From: Massilia brevitalea
Lineage (GTDB): Bacteria > Pseudomonadota > Gammaproteobacteria > Burkholderiales > Burkholderiaceae_D
Assembly: GCF_030711405.1 (NCBI RefSeq)
Contig: NZ_JAULSI010000009.1
Location: 11,588 to 75,587, forward strand
Direction: 5' to 3'
Length of the DNA: 64,000 bases
The notes beneath the pieces were generated by a model, which was not told the origin of the DNA, ran no database searches, and saw only the letters and a list, made by a program, of their open reading frames with translations. The position numbers and the translations under genes were made by a program. This document shows, in pieces, positions 6,955 through 15,330 of the stretch (position 1 is its first letter; the number at the start of each line of letters is the position of its first letter).

Positions 6955-9432
6955 TCAGAAGCGGAAGTTGGCGCGCGCGTAGTAGTAGCCGCCGTTGATA
7001 CCGATCGGCGAGAACGAGGGGTAGATCGTCACCGCCGCGTTGTCCAGGTTTTCGCGCTGGATGCGCAGCACTTCCGGGTTGATGCCGCTGGGGTACTTGT
7101 TGAACAGGTTGTTCGCGCCCACCGCCAGCGTCCACGCGTTGCTCAGGCGGTAGCTCACTTCGAGGTCGGTCACGGCCAGGACGCCGATCTCGGTCTTGAA
7201 GTAGTTCGCGCCACCGTCGGGCGACTGCATCTCCGACGACTTGCCGTAGATCGCCTCGCGCAGGTTCACGGTCCAGGCGCCGATCTTCCACAGGGCGCCC
7301 AGGTTCACGCGCATCTTCGGCGAGGCCGTTTCGATGTCCGAGATCGCCGTGGCGTCGAGCAGCACCTGCGGGCGCAGCTGCGTGGGCGCCTGGTTGATCT
7401 TGGTGACCTCGACCTTGTTGTAGTTGGCGGCCGCCGACCAGTCGACGCGCCCGTAGTTGCCGTAGTTGCTGCTCTGGGTGGCGACGAATTCCAGGCCGCG
7501 GCTGCGCGTGTCGATGGCGTTCGAGAAGATGTTGATGCCGGTTTCGACCACGGTCGGATCGAGCACGTTGCCGTTGGCGAGGATGGCCGCCGTCACCGCC
7601 GGCGAATTCACCGCGCCGCCCGAGCCGTACAGCGAACCGCTGCCGACGATGCGGTCGCGGATCTTGATCTGGTAGGCGTCGAGGGTGAGCGTGACGCCCG
7701 GCGCCGGGTTCAGCACCAGGCCGGCCGAGAGGTTGGTCGAGGCTTCGGGTTTCAGGCCATCGATGCCGACCAGGCGCGCCCCCGGGGAATTCGGCGCCAG
7801 CTGCACAAACGCGCTGCGCGGCGAGACGTTGGTGGCCGAATAATAGGACTCGGCCAGGGTCGGCGCGCGGAAGCCGTTGCTGAAGGTGCCGCGCAGCGCG
7901 AACGCCGGCGAGAAGTCGTAGCGCGAGGTCAGCTTGCCGACCTTGGCGTTGCCGAAGTCGCTGAAGTGCTCGTAGCGGCCGGCTAGGTCGACCGTCCATC
8001 CCGCCAGCGGCTGCGAGGAGAAGTTGATGTACACGGCTTCGTTGTCGCGGTCATGCTTGCCGGCGTCGGTGAGCAGGAAGCCCGGGTAGGACTGCGAGCC
8101 TTCCTTGTAGCGCGAGGCCGGGTCGCCGGCCACGATCTCGTAGGTGTCGCGGCGCTGCTCCAGGCCCAGCGCCACGTTCAGCGGCGTGGCCCAGCCGATG
8201 GCGAACTCGCGGGAGATGTCGAGGTTGTTGGTCCACTGGCTGGCGCGGAATTCGCCGGCGTCGAACCGGGTCGGCGAAAAACCGGTGTCGTTGAACAGCG
8301 AGACATTCACCGAATTGTCCACGCCGAGCCGGGTCACGTCCTTGCCGTAGGTGCTGGACAAATCCCAGCGCCAGGCGCCGATGCTGCCCTTGATGCCGGC
8401 GGTGAGCGCGTAGTCGGTTTCGTCGAAGGTCTCGAAGGGGCTGAAGCCGAGCGGGTAGACGGCCGGGATGCGGTTCGGCATGCGGTAATTCTCGTAGGCG
8501 CGAGCCGTCTTCTCGCCATAGGTGGCAAAGCTGTAGAAGCTGGTGTTCGCACCGAGGTCGAAGCCGAAGTTCAGGGCGCCCACGTGCTGGCGGTACTGGG
8601 CGTCGCCCTGGATGCGGTTCAGGTCCGGGTAGCCCGGCTGCAGCAGCTGGGGCTGGGCCGCGAGCGTGGCCGGGTCGATCACGCGCGGGTCGATGCCGCC
8701 GCGGTTGCTGAAGCCGTGGTACTTGGTTTCCGCCGTCAGGCTCAGGTAGGCGGTATCGAAGGGCGACAGGCCGAGATTCGCGCTGGCGTTGCCGGTACGG
8801 CCGCCGCCGTCATAGTAGCCGCCGCCGTTGATGTTGCCGCTGCCGCCGCTGGGATTCGACTTCAGGATGATGTTGATCACGCCGGCGATGGCATCGGTAC
8901 CATATTGCGCGGCGGCGCCGTCCTGCAGCACCTCGACGTGGTCGATCGCGCCCAGCGGGATGTAGTTCAGGTCGGCCGCGGCGCCGCCCTGGAAGTCGCC
9001 GGCCAGCACGGCCAGGTTGGCGGTGCCGTGGCGGCGCTTGCCGTTCACCAGCACCAGCGTGTTGTTCGGGCTCAGGCCGCGCAGGCGCGCCGACAGCGTC
9101 ATCGCCGCCATGTCGGAACCGAAGGCCTGGATCGTGAACGAGGGCAGGTTCTGGCCCAGGGCCTGGCGCAGGTCGGCCTGGCCGGTGCGGTTCAGCGAGG
9201 CGGCGTCGAGCACCTGGATCGGCGAGGCGCTGTTCTCGACCTTCAGGCCCGAGGCGCGGGTGCCGGTGACGATCACCACGCCCGTGGTCACCGGCCCGGC
9301 CTCCGGCTCGGGCAGGGGCGCCGGCACGTCGGCCATGGCGACCTGGGTCGGTTGCGTTTCCTGCGCCGGCGCCAGGCCGGAGTAGAGCATGAGGACGGCG
9401 GCGGCGCCTTTGGTGAGTTTGGCCTTGAGCAT
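6955..9432 (-). CDS. TonB-dependent outer-membrane receptor
   Basis: The 825-residue protein has a signal peptide (to about residue 23), a TonB-box-like segment (VVIVTGTR, about 52-59), a plug domain (about 65-190: QADLRQALGQNLPSF, LRGLSPNNTLVLVNGKR, YGTDAIAGVINI) and a C-terminal 22-strand beta barrel ending in Phe. The plug and NGKRRH pattern resemble receptors annotated for vitamin B12, siderophores or small organics. It is the last gene of the amine oxidase-cytochrome-RidA operon, 44 bp after the RidA gene. Uptake of the oxidase substrate (an amine or amino acid) is therefore a reasonable guess; the ligand is not known. Confidence 0.93.
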   Translation of the reverse strand: MLKAKLTKGAAAVLMLYSGLAPAQETQPTQVAMADVPAPLPEPEAGPVTTGVVIVTGTRASGLKVENSASPIQVLDAASLNRTGQADLRQALGQNLPSFTIQAFGSDMAAMTLSARLRGLSPNNTLVLVNGKRRHGTANLAVLAGDFQGGAAADLNYIPLGAIDHVEVLQDGAAAQYGTDAIAGVINIILKSNPSGGSGNINGGGYYDGGGRTGNASANLGLSPFDTAYLSLTAETKYHGFSNRGGIDPRVIDPATLAAQPQLLQPGYPDLNRIQGDAQYRQHVGALNFGFDLGANTSFYSFATYGEKTARAYENYRMPNRIPAVYPLGFSPFETFDETDYALTAGIKGSIGAWRWDLSSTYGKDVTRLGVDNSVNVSLFNDTGFSPTRFDAGEFRASQWTNNLDISREFAIGWATPLNVALGLEQRRDTYEIVAGDPASRYKEGSQSYPGFLLTDAGKHDRDNEAVYINFSSQPLAGWTVDLAGRYEHFSDFGNAKVGKLTSRYDFSPAFALRGTFSNGFRAPTLAESYYSATNVSPRSAFVQLAPNSPGARLVGIDGLKPEASTNLSAGLVLNPAPGVTLTLDAYQIKIRDRIVGSGSLYGSGGAVNSPAVTAAILANGNVLDPTVVETGINIFSNAIDTRSRGLEFVATQSSNYGNYGRVDWSAAANYNKVEVTKINQAPTQLRPQVLLDATAISDIETASPKMRVNLGALWKIGAWTVNLREAIYGKSSEMQSPDGGANYFKTEIGVLAVTDLEVSYRLSNAWTLAVGANNLFNKYPSGINPEVLRIQRENLDNAAVTIYPSFSPIGINGGYYYARANFRF

Positions 9433-9476
9433 GGTGATCCCTGTTGTGGTGGATGCGGGTTGTGGAGCGTGCTGTC

Positions 9477-9968
9477 TTATTTTTTTGCGGCGACGACTTC
9501 GATCTCGACCAGCCAGCCGGGGTTGCTCAGCGCCGCCACCTGGACCACGGCGCGCGCCGGCAGGTTCGGTTGGGCGCCGCCGAAGAACTGGGTATAGCCC
9601 TCCATGAAGCCGGCAACGTCGCCCTTGCCGCCGCGCGCCGGATCGCCCACCAGGAAGACCTGCATCTTGACCACGTCGCCCATGCCCAGGCCCATGCCGG
9701 CCAGGATCTCCCTGATCTTGTTCAGGACCCCCACCGTCTGCTGCTTCGTGTTGCCGAAGGCGGCCAGCGAATCGCCCGGCGCGCTCTTGTCGACCACCGG
9801 CGGCACCTGGCCGCTGATGAAGTGGATGGTGGCGTTCGGCGGCAGCGTCACCGCCTGGGCGATCGGGAAGTCCGAGCCGGGGATCTTGTGGCGCACGATG
9901 TCCTGGGCGGCGGCCGGCAGCGCGGCGCCGAGCAGGGCGAGGAGAAGGGGGAGCGAACCTGGTTTCAT
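9477..9968 (-). CDS. Exported RidA-family (YjgF/UK114) enamine/imine deaminase
   Basis: The RidA fold hydrolyses reactive enamines and imines to keto compounds and ammonia. The 163-residue product differs from cytoplasmic RidA by an N-terminal signal peptide (hydrophobic LLLALLGAALP, cleavage near AAA-Q). The C-terminal signature ARAVVQVAAL...LVEIEVVA is present with the catalytic-type Arg139 and Glu155. It lies between a cytochrome c and a TonB receptor in the operon of a flavin amine oxidase. The context suggests it clears imines made by that oxidase in the periplasm. Confidence 0.88.
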   Translation of the reverse strand: MKPGSLPLLLALLGAALPAAAQDIVRHKIPGSDFPIAQAVTLPPNATIHFISGQVPPVVDKSAPGDSLAAFGNTKQQTVGVLNKIREILAGMGLGMGDVVKMQVFLVGDPARGGKGDVAGFMEGYTQFFGGAQPNLPARAVVQVAALSNPGWLVEIEVVAAKK

Positions 9969-9990
9969 GGAGTTTCCTGGTGGGTGGGGA

Positions 9991-10020
9991 TCAGTGTTTC
10001 TCAGTGCTTCTCAGTGCTTG
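9991..10020. repeat. Three 10-bp tandem repeats at the cytochrome gene stop
   Basis: TCAGTGYTTB repeats three times (9991, 10001, 10011). The third copy supplies the stop codon and last residues of the cytochrome gene on the minus strand, so copy-number change would alter only the spacer to the RidA gene. Confidence 0.8.
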
Positions 10021-10409
10021 TTAGCGAGACGCCCGCTGCCGGCCTTGGCCGCCTGCAGCGCCGTGCGCAGGGCCGCAACCTCGGCGTCCGGCACCGGCGG
10101 CGCCGCATTGCCCCAGCTGGAACGGGCATAGGTCAGCACGCGGGCGATGTCGGCGTCGGTCAGGCTGGCGCTGAAGTCCGGCATGCCGCCGCGGCCCTTG
10201 AGCAGGACGGTAGCGGCGTCGGGCGCCGGTCCCTGGAGCAGGGCATTCCCGGCCAGCGCGGGAAAGGCGCCGGGGATGCCCTTGCCGCTGGCCTGGTGGC
10301 AGGCCGCGCAGTTCTTCAGGTACAGGGCCTTGCCCTCTGGCTCCTGGGCGGCGGCGGGTTGCAGCGATGCGGCGGCGACTACGCCGAAAATGAAGATTCG
10401 GAAGTTCAT
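10011..10409 (-). CDS. Periplasmic class I c-type cytochrome
   Basis: The 132-residue protein has a signal peptide (to about residue 22, AAAQ), one haem-binding CAACH (34-38) and a likely axial Met76 (GGMPDFS). The length and the EGKALYLKNCAACH start are those of small monohaem cytochromes (CccA/c551/c552-like). The ATG overlaps the amine oxidase stop as ATGA, which indicates coupled translation. It probably accepts electrons from the flavin of the upstream oxidase and passes them to the respiratory chain. This pairing is an inference from gene order. Confidence 0.88.
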   Translation of the reverse strand: MNFRIFIFGVVAAASLQPAAAQEPEGKALYLKNCAACHQASGKGIPGAFPALAGNALLQGPAPDAATVLLKGRGGMPDFSASLTDADIARVLTYARSSWGNAAPPVPDAEVAALRTALQAAKAGSGRLANKH

Positions 10410-11992
10410 GCCTGGGCCCTCGCGTGGAGACGTTCGATCTGCTGCCATGCCGATTCGATGGCGCCGGCCTGCCAGCCGGTGAGGTAGCTCAGGTGCTCGC
10501 CGGCCAGCAGGATCCGGCCTTCGCCCTCGTGCAGGACCGGGTAGGCCGCCTTGCGGCTTTCCGGGGTCCACTCGGCCCAGCCGCCCAGGTTGTACTGGAC
10601 GCGGTGCCAGGCCACCGAAAAGGCGCTCTCGAACGAGGAACGGTAGGCGGGAAAGATGCGCTGGCCGGCGGCCAGGGCGAATTCGGCGCGCTCGGGCGGC
10701 GTCATGGCGCTGACCTCGATCGCGTCGAGCATGTAGTTGTAGTAGCCGAGCAGCACGCCCTTCTTCGACTGCCACTGCGAGGACGGCACCGAGATCGTGT
10801 TGATGCCTTTCAGGTCGGTCAGCACATGGCCGCCGTAGATGCCGTCGTCCTCTTCCCAGAAGCGGCGCCGCATCTGCAGCCCGATCTTCCCGACCGGCAT
10901 ATACGCCACCGCCTTCACCGCTTCCTGCAGGCGCGGCGAAAAGCCGGTGTCCACATGGCGCAGCACCGACAGCGGCAGGGTGCACAGGCAGTAGTCGGCG
11001 CCCAGTTCGGCGAGCTTGCCGCTGGCCTTGTCCTTGACAGTCACCGTGACCCCGGCGCCGTCCTGGCGGATACGCTGGACCTCGGCGCCGTAGCGGATGC
11101 GGCGCCCAACGCGGCTCTCGAAGGCGCGCGCGATGCGGTCCATCCCGCCCACCGGCTGGAACATCGTGTTCTGCATCGGGAAATCCTGCACCGCGCTGTA
11201 GACCTTGCCGATCTTCGAGGCCAGCAGCTCGCCGAAGCCGAGCGGGTCCGAGGCTTCGCCGGCGCCGGGCACCATGCCGGCGCCCGGATTGACCTTGAAG
11301 CCGCGCCCGCTGCGGCCCTTGTAGCGCAGGTCGCCGGCGTCGAGGTGTCCCTCGTTGGCGAGGTAGTCGAGCAGGCTGGCCTTGTCGGCGGCGCCGAGCT
11401 GGCGATCGAGCTGGCCGTCGTTCACCGACTTGGCCAGCAGCTCGGCCACGTGGCCGCGCAAATCCGACTTCACCTGGGCCGGGCGCAGGCGCTGCCCGGC
11501 CAGCGGGCCGCCGTCTTCCAGGTAGACCCAGGCCTGGTCGTTATCGTTGACCATCACCTCGAGCGGCACGCCGAACAGGCGCGTGTAGTAGAGCGTCGAC
11601 TGGTGGTGCATCGGAATGCGCCAGGGGCCGTGGTTGATGTAGTGGCCGGCGTCGAAGCGGCATTCCTGCACCTCGCCGCCGAGTTCCTGCAGGCGGAAGC
11701 CCTTGCGCGCCGTCTGGCAGCGCCCGCCGGCAAAGTCGCGCGCCTCGACCACCTGCACCTCGTAGCCCAGCTTGCCCAGCTCGAAGGCGGCCGTCATGCC
11801 GGCCAGGCCCGCACCCAGGATGAGGATGCGCTTGCCCTTGCCGCTGCCGGCCAACGCCGGCGGTGCGCTGGCGCGCGAGGCGATGCCCATGCCCCATGCG
11901 TTCATCGTCGTCAGCAGCAGCGACGATCCGCCCACCGCGGCGGCCCGGTACAGGAAATCGCGCCGTGTCCATGCCTTGTTCGCTCCAGCCAT
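10406..11992 (-). CDS. Tat-exported flavin-dependent amine oxidase
   Basis: The 528-residue FAD enzyme of the monoamine/L-amino-acid oxidase family starts with a twin-arginine signal: TRRDFL at 9-14 followed by a hydrophobic stretch. The dinucleotide-binding GAGLAG is at 60-65 and followed by the EARDFAGGR segment. The C-terminal FAD-contact motif LLAGEHLSY...GWQAGAIESA is intact. It should be folded with FAD in the cytoplasm and exported by the TatABC system encoded at 277-1800. It is the first gene of an operon with a cytochrome c, an exported RidA and a TonB receptor. Substrate unknown; an amine or amino acid is expected. Confidence 0.9.
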   Translation of the reverse strand: MAGANKAWTRRDFLYRAAAVGGSSLLLTTMNAWGMGIASRASAPPALAGSGKGKRILILGAGLAGMTAAFELGKLGYEVQVVEARDFAGGRCQTARKGFRLQELGGEVQECRFDAGHYINHGPWRIPMHHQSTLYYTRLFGVPLEVMVNDNDQAWVYLEDGGPLAGQRLRPAQVKSDLRGHVAELLAKSVNDGQLDRQLGAADKASLLDYLANEGHLDAGDLRYKGRSGRGFKVNPGAGMVPGAGEASDPLGFGELLASKIGKVYSAVQDFPMQNTMFQPVGGMDRIARAFESRVGRRIRYGAEVQRIRQDGAGVTVTVKDKASGKLAELGADYCLCTLPLSVLRHVDTGFSPRLQEAVKAVAYMPVGKIGLQMRRRFWEEDDGIYGGHVLTDLKGINTISVPSSQWQSKKGVLLGYYNYMLDAIEVSAMTPPERAEFALAAGQRIFPAYRSSFESAFSVAWHRVQYNLGGWAEWTPESRKAAYPVLHEGEGRILLAGEHLSYLTGWQAGAIESAWQQIERLHARAQA

Positions 11993-12369
11993 GCGCCACC
12001 CCTTGCTTGTTGTCGATAAGCAACACGTAGCAAGCGCTGTGCCTGGCGTGGCGGGAAAGCGGTCCGGTTTGTACCCGAAAACAATGTCGTTTCGCCGCCT
12101 GGCGCGGCGGTACGAAAGACGTTCGAATAATGTATGTACGTCGCGCTGCGCCGGGTGTCACCCGGTGGCCCGGGAGCGGAAACAGACTTTATTTTGGCGT
12201 GCACACATTGTTTTTCGTGGGCGGCCAGCAGGCAAAGAAACGGTGGCGTACAGCTGCCCGAGGCAAATTTGATGCGCCGCACCAAATTGAGCAGGAACGC
12301 ACTGCAATAGGCAATTTTTGCGGGCATGCCGCATGGCGGCACGGCATCGAGGCTTGCCGCAGACGGGTG
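11993..12369. other. Intergenic region without a recognised gene
   Basis: These 377 bp separate the amine oxidase start from the 3' end of the TnsB fragment. No ORF with family resemblance, RNA gene or REP unit is seen. The promoter of the amine oxidase operon should lie in the first 150 bp. No continuation of the transposase is detectable in any frame. Confidence 0.5.
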
Positions 12370-13098
12370 TCAGGCGGGTGGGGCAGGGTCGCCGTCGCGC
12401 TCGATCCAGTAGCTGAACTGGCCGTAGGTGGGCGCCGTTTCCGGATGGGCGCCGAAGTACTCGTCGACCATCTGGCGATAGGCCGCGCGCCGCGAGAACA
12501 CGGGGTGCATGGCGGCGTAGCGCAGCACGGCGGCGCGGATGATGCCGCGTACGGCCGCATCCGCATTCAGGCCCACCGCGCCCGATTTACTGGGACGGCC
12601 GCGCTTGATGTTGGCATTCGCGCCGCGCGTCCTGCCGGGGGCACCCGAGTTGGCGTAGTCCGGCAGCAGCGCATCGGCGTGCTGGCCGCGCTCCCAGTAG
12701 CGCCGCAGGTAACGGTAGATAGTGGGAGACGAGATGCCGTGCGCGGCCGCGCAGGCCGCCACCAGCGGGCCGCGGCGGCGTGCGTCGAACAGGGCCGGTT
12801 CCTGGCGCACCAGAGAGGCGACGACCGCCCAGGCCTGGTCGCGCAGGGCCAGGTATTTCGGCGGCAGGGCGGCGGGATCGGCGCGGACGCAATAAGGATC
12901 GCTTGCCAGCAGCCGCGCCCGCCCCTGGCCCACGTCGGACTCCAGCTGCGCCAGTGGCGCCACGTACGGCAGGGCGTCGGCCGCCTTCAGTTCATAGGTA
13001 TAGGCCAGGGCCGCGGCGCTGTCGATCCAGAGGATGCGGACCGTATGCGGCCGGCTTCCGGCATACACCAGCAAATCGTTCCGCAGCAGCATACGCAT
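12370..13098 (-). pseudogene. Truncated TnsB-like transposase (N-terminal DNA-binding part only)
   Basis: The 242 residues match the N-terminal region of Tn7-like TnsB/TniA transposases: RILWIDSAA near the start, LRDQAWAVV, then a helix-turn-helix (ISSPTIYRYLRRYWERGQ) followed by ADALLPDYANSGAPGRTR and IKRGRPSK, typical of the second DNA-binding domain. The frame stops just after PTYGQFSYW, exactly where full proteins go on to the DDE catalytic core. No TnsA, TnsC or TniQ gene is near. It is either a decayed transposase or a retained end-binding protein. The N-terminal half is intact and has no internal stops. Confidence 0.72.
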
Positions 13099-13204
13099 CC
13101 TCCCGGCAGGTGAGCGTGTAAATATGCAATTTTCACGCCAGCATGAAACCGGGGCGCTTGTGCGGTAATGGCTCTTCGAGGATTCCGTTCTTGAAATGAA
13201 AAAA

Positions 13205-13224
13205 GCCGGGACCGCAGTCCCGGC
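13205..13224 (-). terminator. Intrinsic terminator of the PHB depolymerase gene
   Basis: An 8-bp stem GCCGGGAC/GTCCCGGC with a 4-nt loop is followed by six T residues on the minus strand. Confidence 0.88.
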
Positions 13225-13257
13225 AAACGCTGCATCTGACTTGCCGTATCGGCCGCG

Positions 13258-15003
13258 CTATGGACAGCTGCCGATGATGTAGTAGCCGGCCGCGGTCTGG
13301 GCCAGGGTGCTGGTGTAGAAGGTGTTGTACAGGCCCATGTTCTGGTTCGAGCCGTTCGCCAGCGCATAGCCGCCGCTGGCATGGGCGCGTCCCGCCTGCA
13401 CGTGGGCGTAGTTGCTGGCCGTACTCGTGGTGCAGGCAAAGCCCGCGCTCGTACTGCCCATGACTGGCGCCGAGCGCGCGCTTTCCACACTGCCGTTGCC
13501 AAGCGCCGACACCTGGTAGCTGTAGCTGGCGCCGGACGCCAGGCCGCTGTCGGTGTAGCCGGTCGAGGCCAGCGCCGCGCCGTTCACCTTGCTGCCGTTG
13601 CGATAGACGTTGTAGCCGGTGGCGCCGTTCACCGCGTTCCAGGCCAGCGTGATGCTGGTCGCGGTGCTGGCGGCCACCGCCAGGTTGCCTGGAGCCGGCA
13701 GGGCAGGTGCACTGCCGACCAGGACCTGGGCGATGCTGCAGGCAGCCGAGGTGGCGCCGGCGCTGTTGGTGGCGGTGACGCTGCCGCTGTAGTAGCCGTC
13801 GGCACGGCCCGCATAGGCCTTGCTGAAACTGGCGCCGCTGCCGGCGTGGGCGTCGTTCACCGGCGTCGGGCCGTCCAGCACCACCTTGTAGCTGGCGATG
13901 GTGCCTCCGCTGGCCGCGCAGTTGACGGTGATGGCCGATCCCGACACGCGTGCGCTGCACGAGACCATGTTCGGCGCCGCCGCCTGTGCCACGCGCAGGT
14001 TGTTCCTGAACCAGAAGTCCATCACGAAGGCCGGGTAATTGACCTTGGTTGCGTCCACATAGTTGCTGTTCTGGCCGCCGGTGCCCGCGGGCCAGGCGTG
14101 GCCCATGCCGGTCACCGTGATCTCCGAGGTACGCAGCTTGCCGTTTGCATCCGTATAGGGGATGTTGCTGCCGCCGGTGGGCACCGTGGTTGCCGTGCCT
14201 TTGGTGAAGCTGCCGCCGTAGGCAAGGCGCATCGCCGCCGCGTCCAGCGGGCCGTAGCCCTGGGCCACCGTGTAGTCGTTCGTGCCCCAGATGACGCTGG
14301 CGATTTGCGTGCCGAACTGCGCGGCGTTGGAGCCGGCGAAGCTCTTGCAGTTGTTGGCCGCCGTGGTGGCGCTGTAGCCGGAGGGGGCGATGCCGATCTG
14401 GGTGGTCGAGACACCCGGCGGCGGACCGGCGTTGATGCCGATGCCGGCAAAGATGTCCGGCGCCAGGCAGCCCATCACCATGGTCTGGGCGCCGCCCGAG
14501 GACAGGCCGGTGACGTAGACCTGCTTCGGATCGATGGCGTACTGCGGGTTGCTGACGAAGCGGTTGACCAGGTCGAGCAGCACGCCGGCATGGCCGGTCG
14601 TGCGGTTGTGCGTGGTGCGGGCCCAGTCCCAGCAGTGCACGCCGTACACGTTGCCGGTGGCGTTCGGCGCCAGGATCACGGCGCCGTACTGGTCGGCCAC
14701 CGCTTTCCAGTTGTAGCCCTTGTCGCCGGTGCTGTCGATAACGTCGCCGGCGGCCGTCTGCGAGCAGCCGTGCAGCACCAGCACCAGGGCGCGCTTGCCG
14801 CCCAGGCTTGGCGCGCTGGCAGGCCAGTAGTAGTAGCCGGTGAGGGCGCCGCCGTTGACGGTGTCGCTTGCCCAGGTCTGGTTGCTGCTCCAGGCGCCGG
14901 GGCCGGCCTGGACCTGGGCCTGGGCGGCTCCTGGTAGGAGCGCGGCCAATACCGCCAGCAAAGCCGCGGCCTGGCGCGTCGTACGTGAAGGGGAAAAGAG
15001 CAT
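13258..15003 (-). CDS. Extracellular PHB depolymerase-like esterase with FN3 domain
   Basis: The 581-residue secreted hydrolase has a signal peptide (to about residue 30), an esterase_PHB catalytic domain, an Fn3 linker and a short C-terminal binding domain. The catalytic domain shows the oxyanion HGC (78-80), the lipase box GLSSG (nucleophile Ser168), Asp243 and His302 (GMGHAWPAG). The Fn3 domain spans about 425-515, and the last 60 residues (NYAHVQAGRA...GSCP) resemble the substrate-binding module of type-1 depolymerases. It should degrade extracellular polyhydroxybutyrate to monomers or dimers. It is transcribed alone, with its own terminator. Confidence 0.9.
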   Translation of the reverse strand: MLFSPSRTTRQAAALLAVLAALLPGAAQAQVQAGPGAWSSNQTWASDTVNGGALTGYYYWPASAPSLGGKRALVLVLHGCSQTAAGDVIDSTGDKGYNWKAVADQYGAVILAPNATGNVYGVHCWDWARTTHNRTTGHAGVLLDLVNRFVSNPQYAIDPKQVYVTGLSSGGAQTMVMGCLAPDIFAGIGINAGPPPGVSTTQIGIAPSGYSATTAANNCKSFAGSNAAQFGTQIASVIWGTNDYTVAQGYGPLDAAAMRLAYGGSFTKGTATTVPTGGSNIPYTDANGKLRTSEITVTGMGHAWPAGTGGQNSNYVDATKVNYPAFVMDFWFRNNLRVAQAAAPNMVSCSARVSGSAITVNCAASGGTIASYKVVLDGPTPVNDAHAGSGASFSKAYAGRADGYYSGSVTATNSAGATSAACSIAQVLVGSAPALPAPGNLAVAASTATSITLAWNAVNGATGYNVYRNGSKVNGAALASTGYTDSGLASGASYSYQVSALGNGSVESARSAPVMGSTSAGFACTTSTASNYAHVQAGRAHASGGYALANGSNQNMGLYNTFYTSTLAQTAAGYYIIGSCP

Positions 15004-15330
15004 TCGAGCCTCCTGCGTGAGTCACTGCGATGGAACCGGGCGCGGGAGCGTGACGACGCCACCCGGCAACCGGAATCGGGAAAACACGGATCAATCAGGC
15101 AGCCGCGCGGGCAGCGCTAGGAGGTTGGCGTGGGAAGGATATGCATGGCTGTCTCCGCTGTTTTGATTGTGGTGGCGATGCGAAGTTGCAAACCCGCAGT
15201 CGCCAACGCATTCTAGGCCGAGCAGAAGCCGGTGCAAGCGGCGCGCAAGCACCCTGTTTGTGCGGTTTTGCACAGGAAAATAAAAAACCGGGGCGCATGG
15301 CCCCGGTCTTCACTGCACGAAGGTGAGTGC
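15004..15330. other. Intergenic region with one terminator
   Basis: This gap lies between the PHB depolymerase start and the DUF885 stop. It holds the DUF885 terminator at 15288-15306 and presumably the depolymerase promoter. Nothing else is recognised. Confidence 0.5.
15288..15306 (-). terminator. Intrinsic terminator of the DUF885 gene
   Basis: The stem CCGGGGC/GCCCCGG with a 5-nt loop is followed by TTTTTTATTTT on the minus strand, 25 bp beyond the stop. Confidence 0.9.

Noticed and set aside
11900..12369. Frameshifted continuation of the TnsB fragment
   Set aside because: No frame beyond the stop carries DDE-core motifs; the frames are composition-driven.
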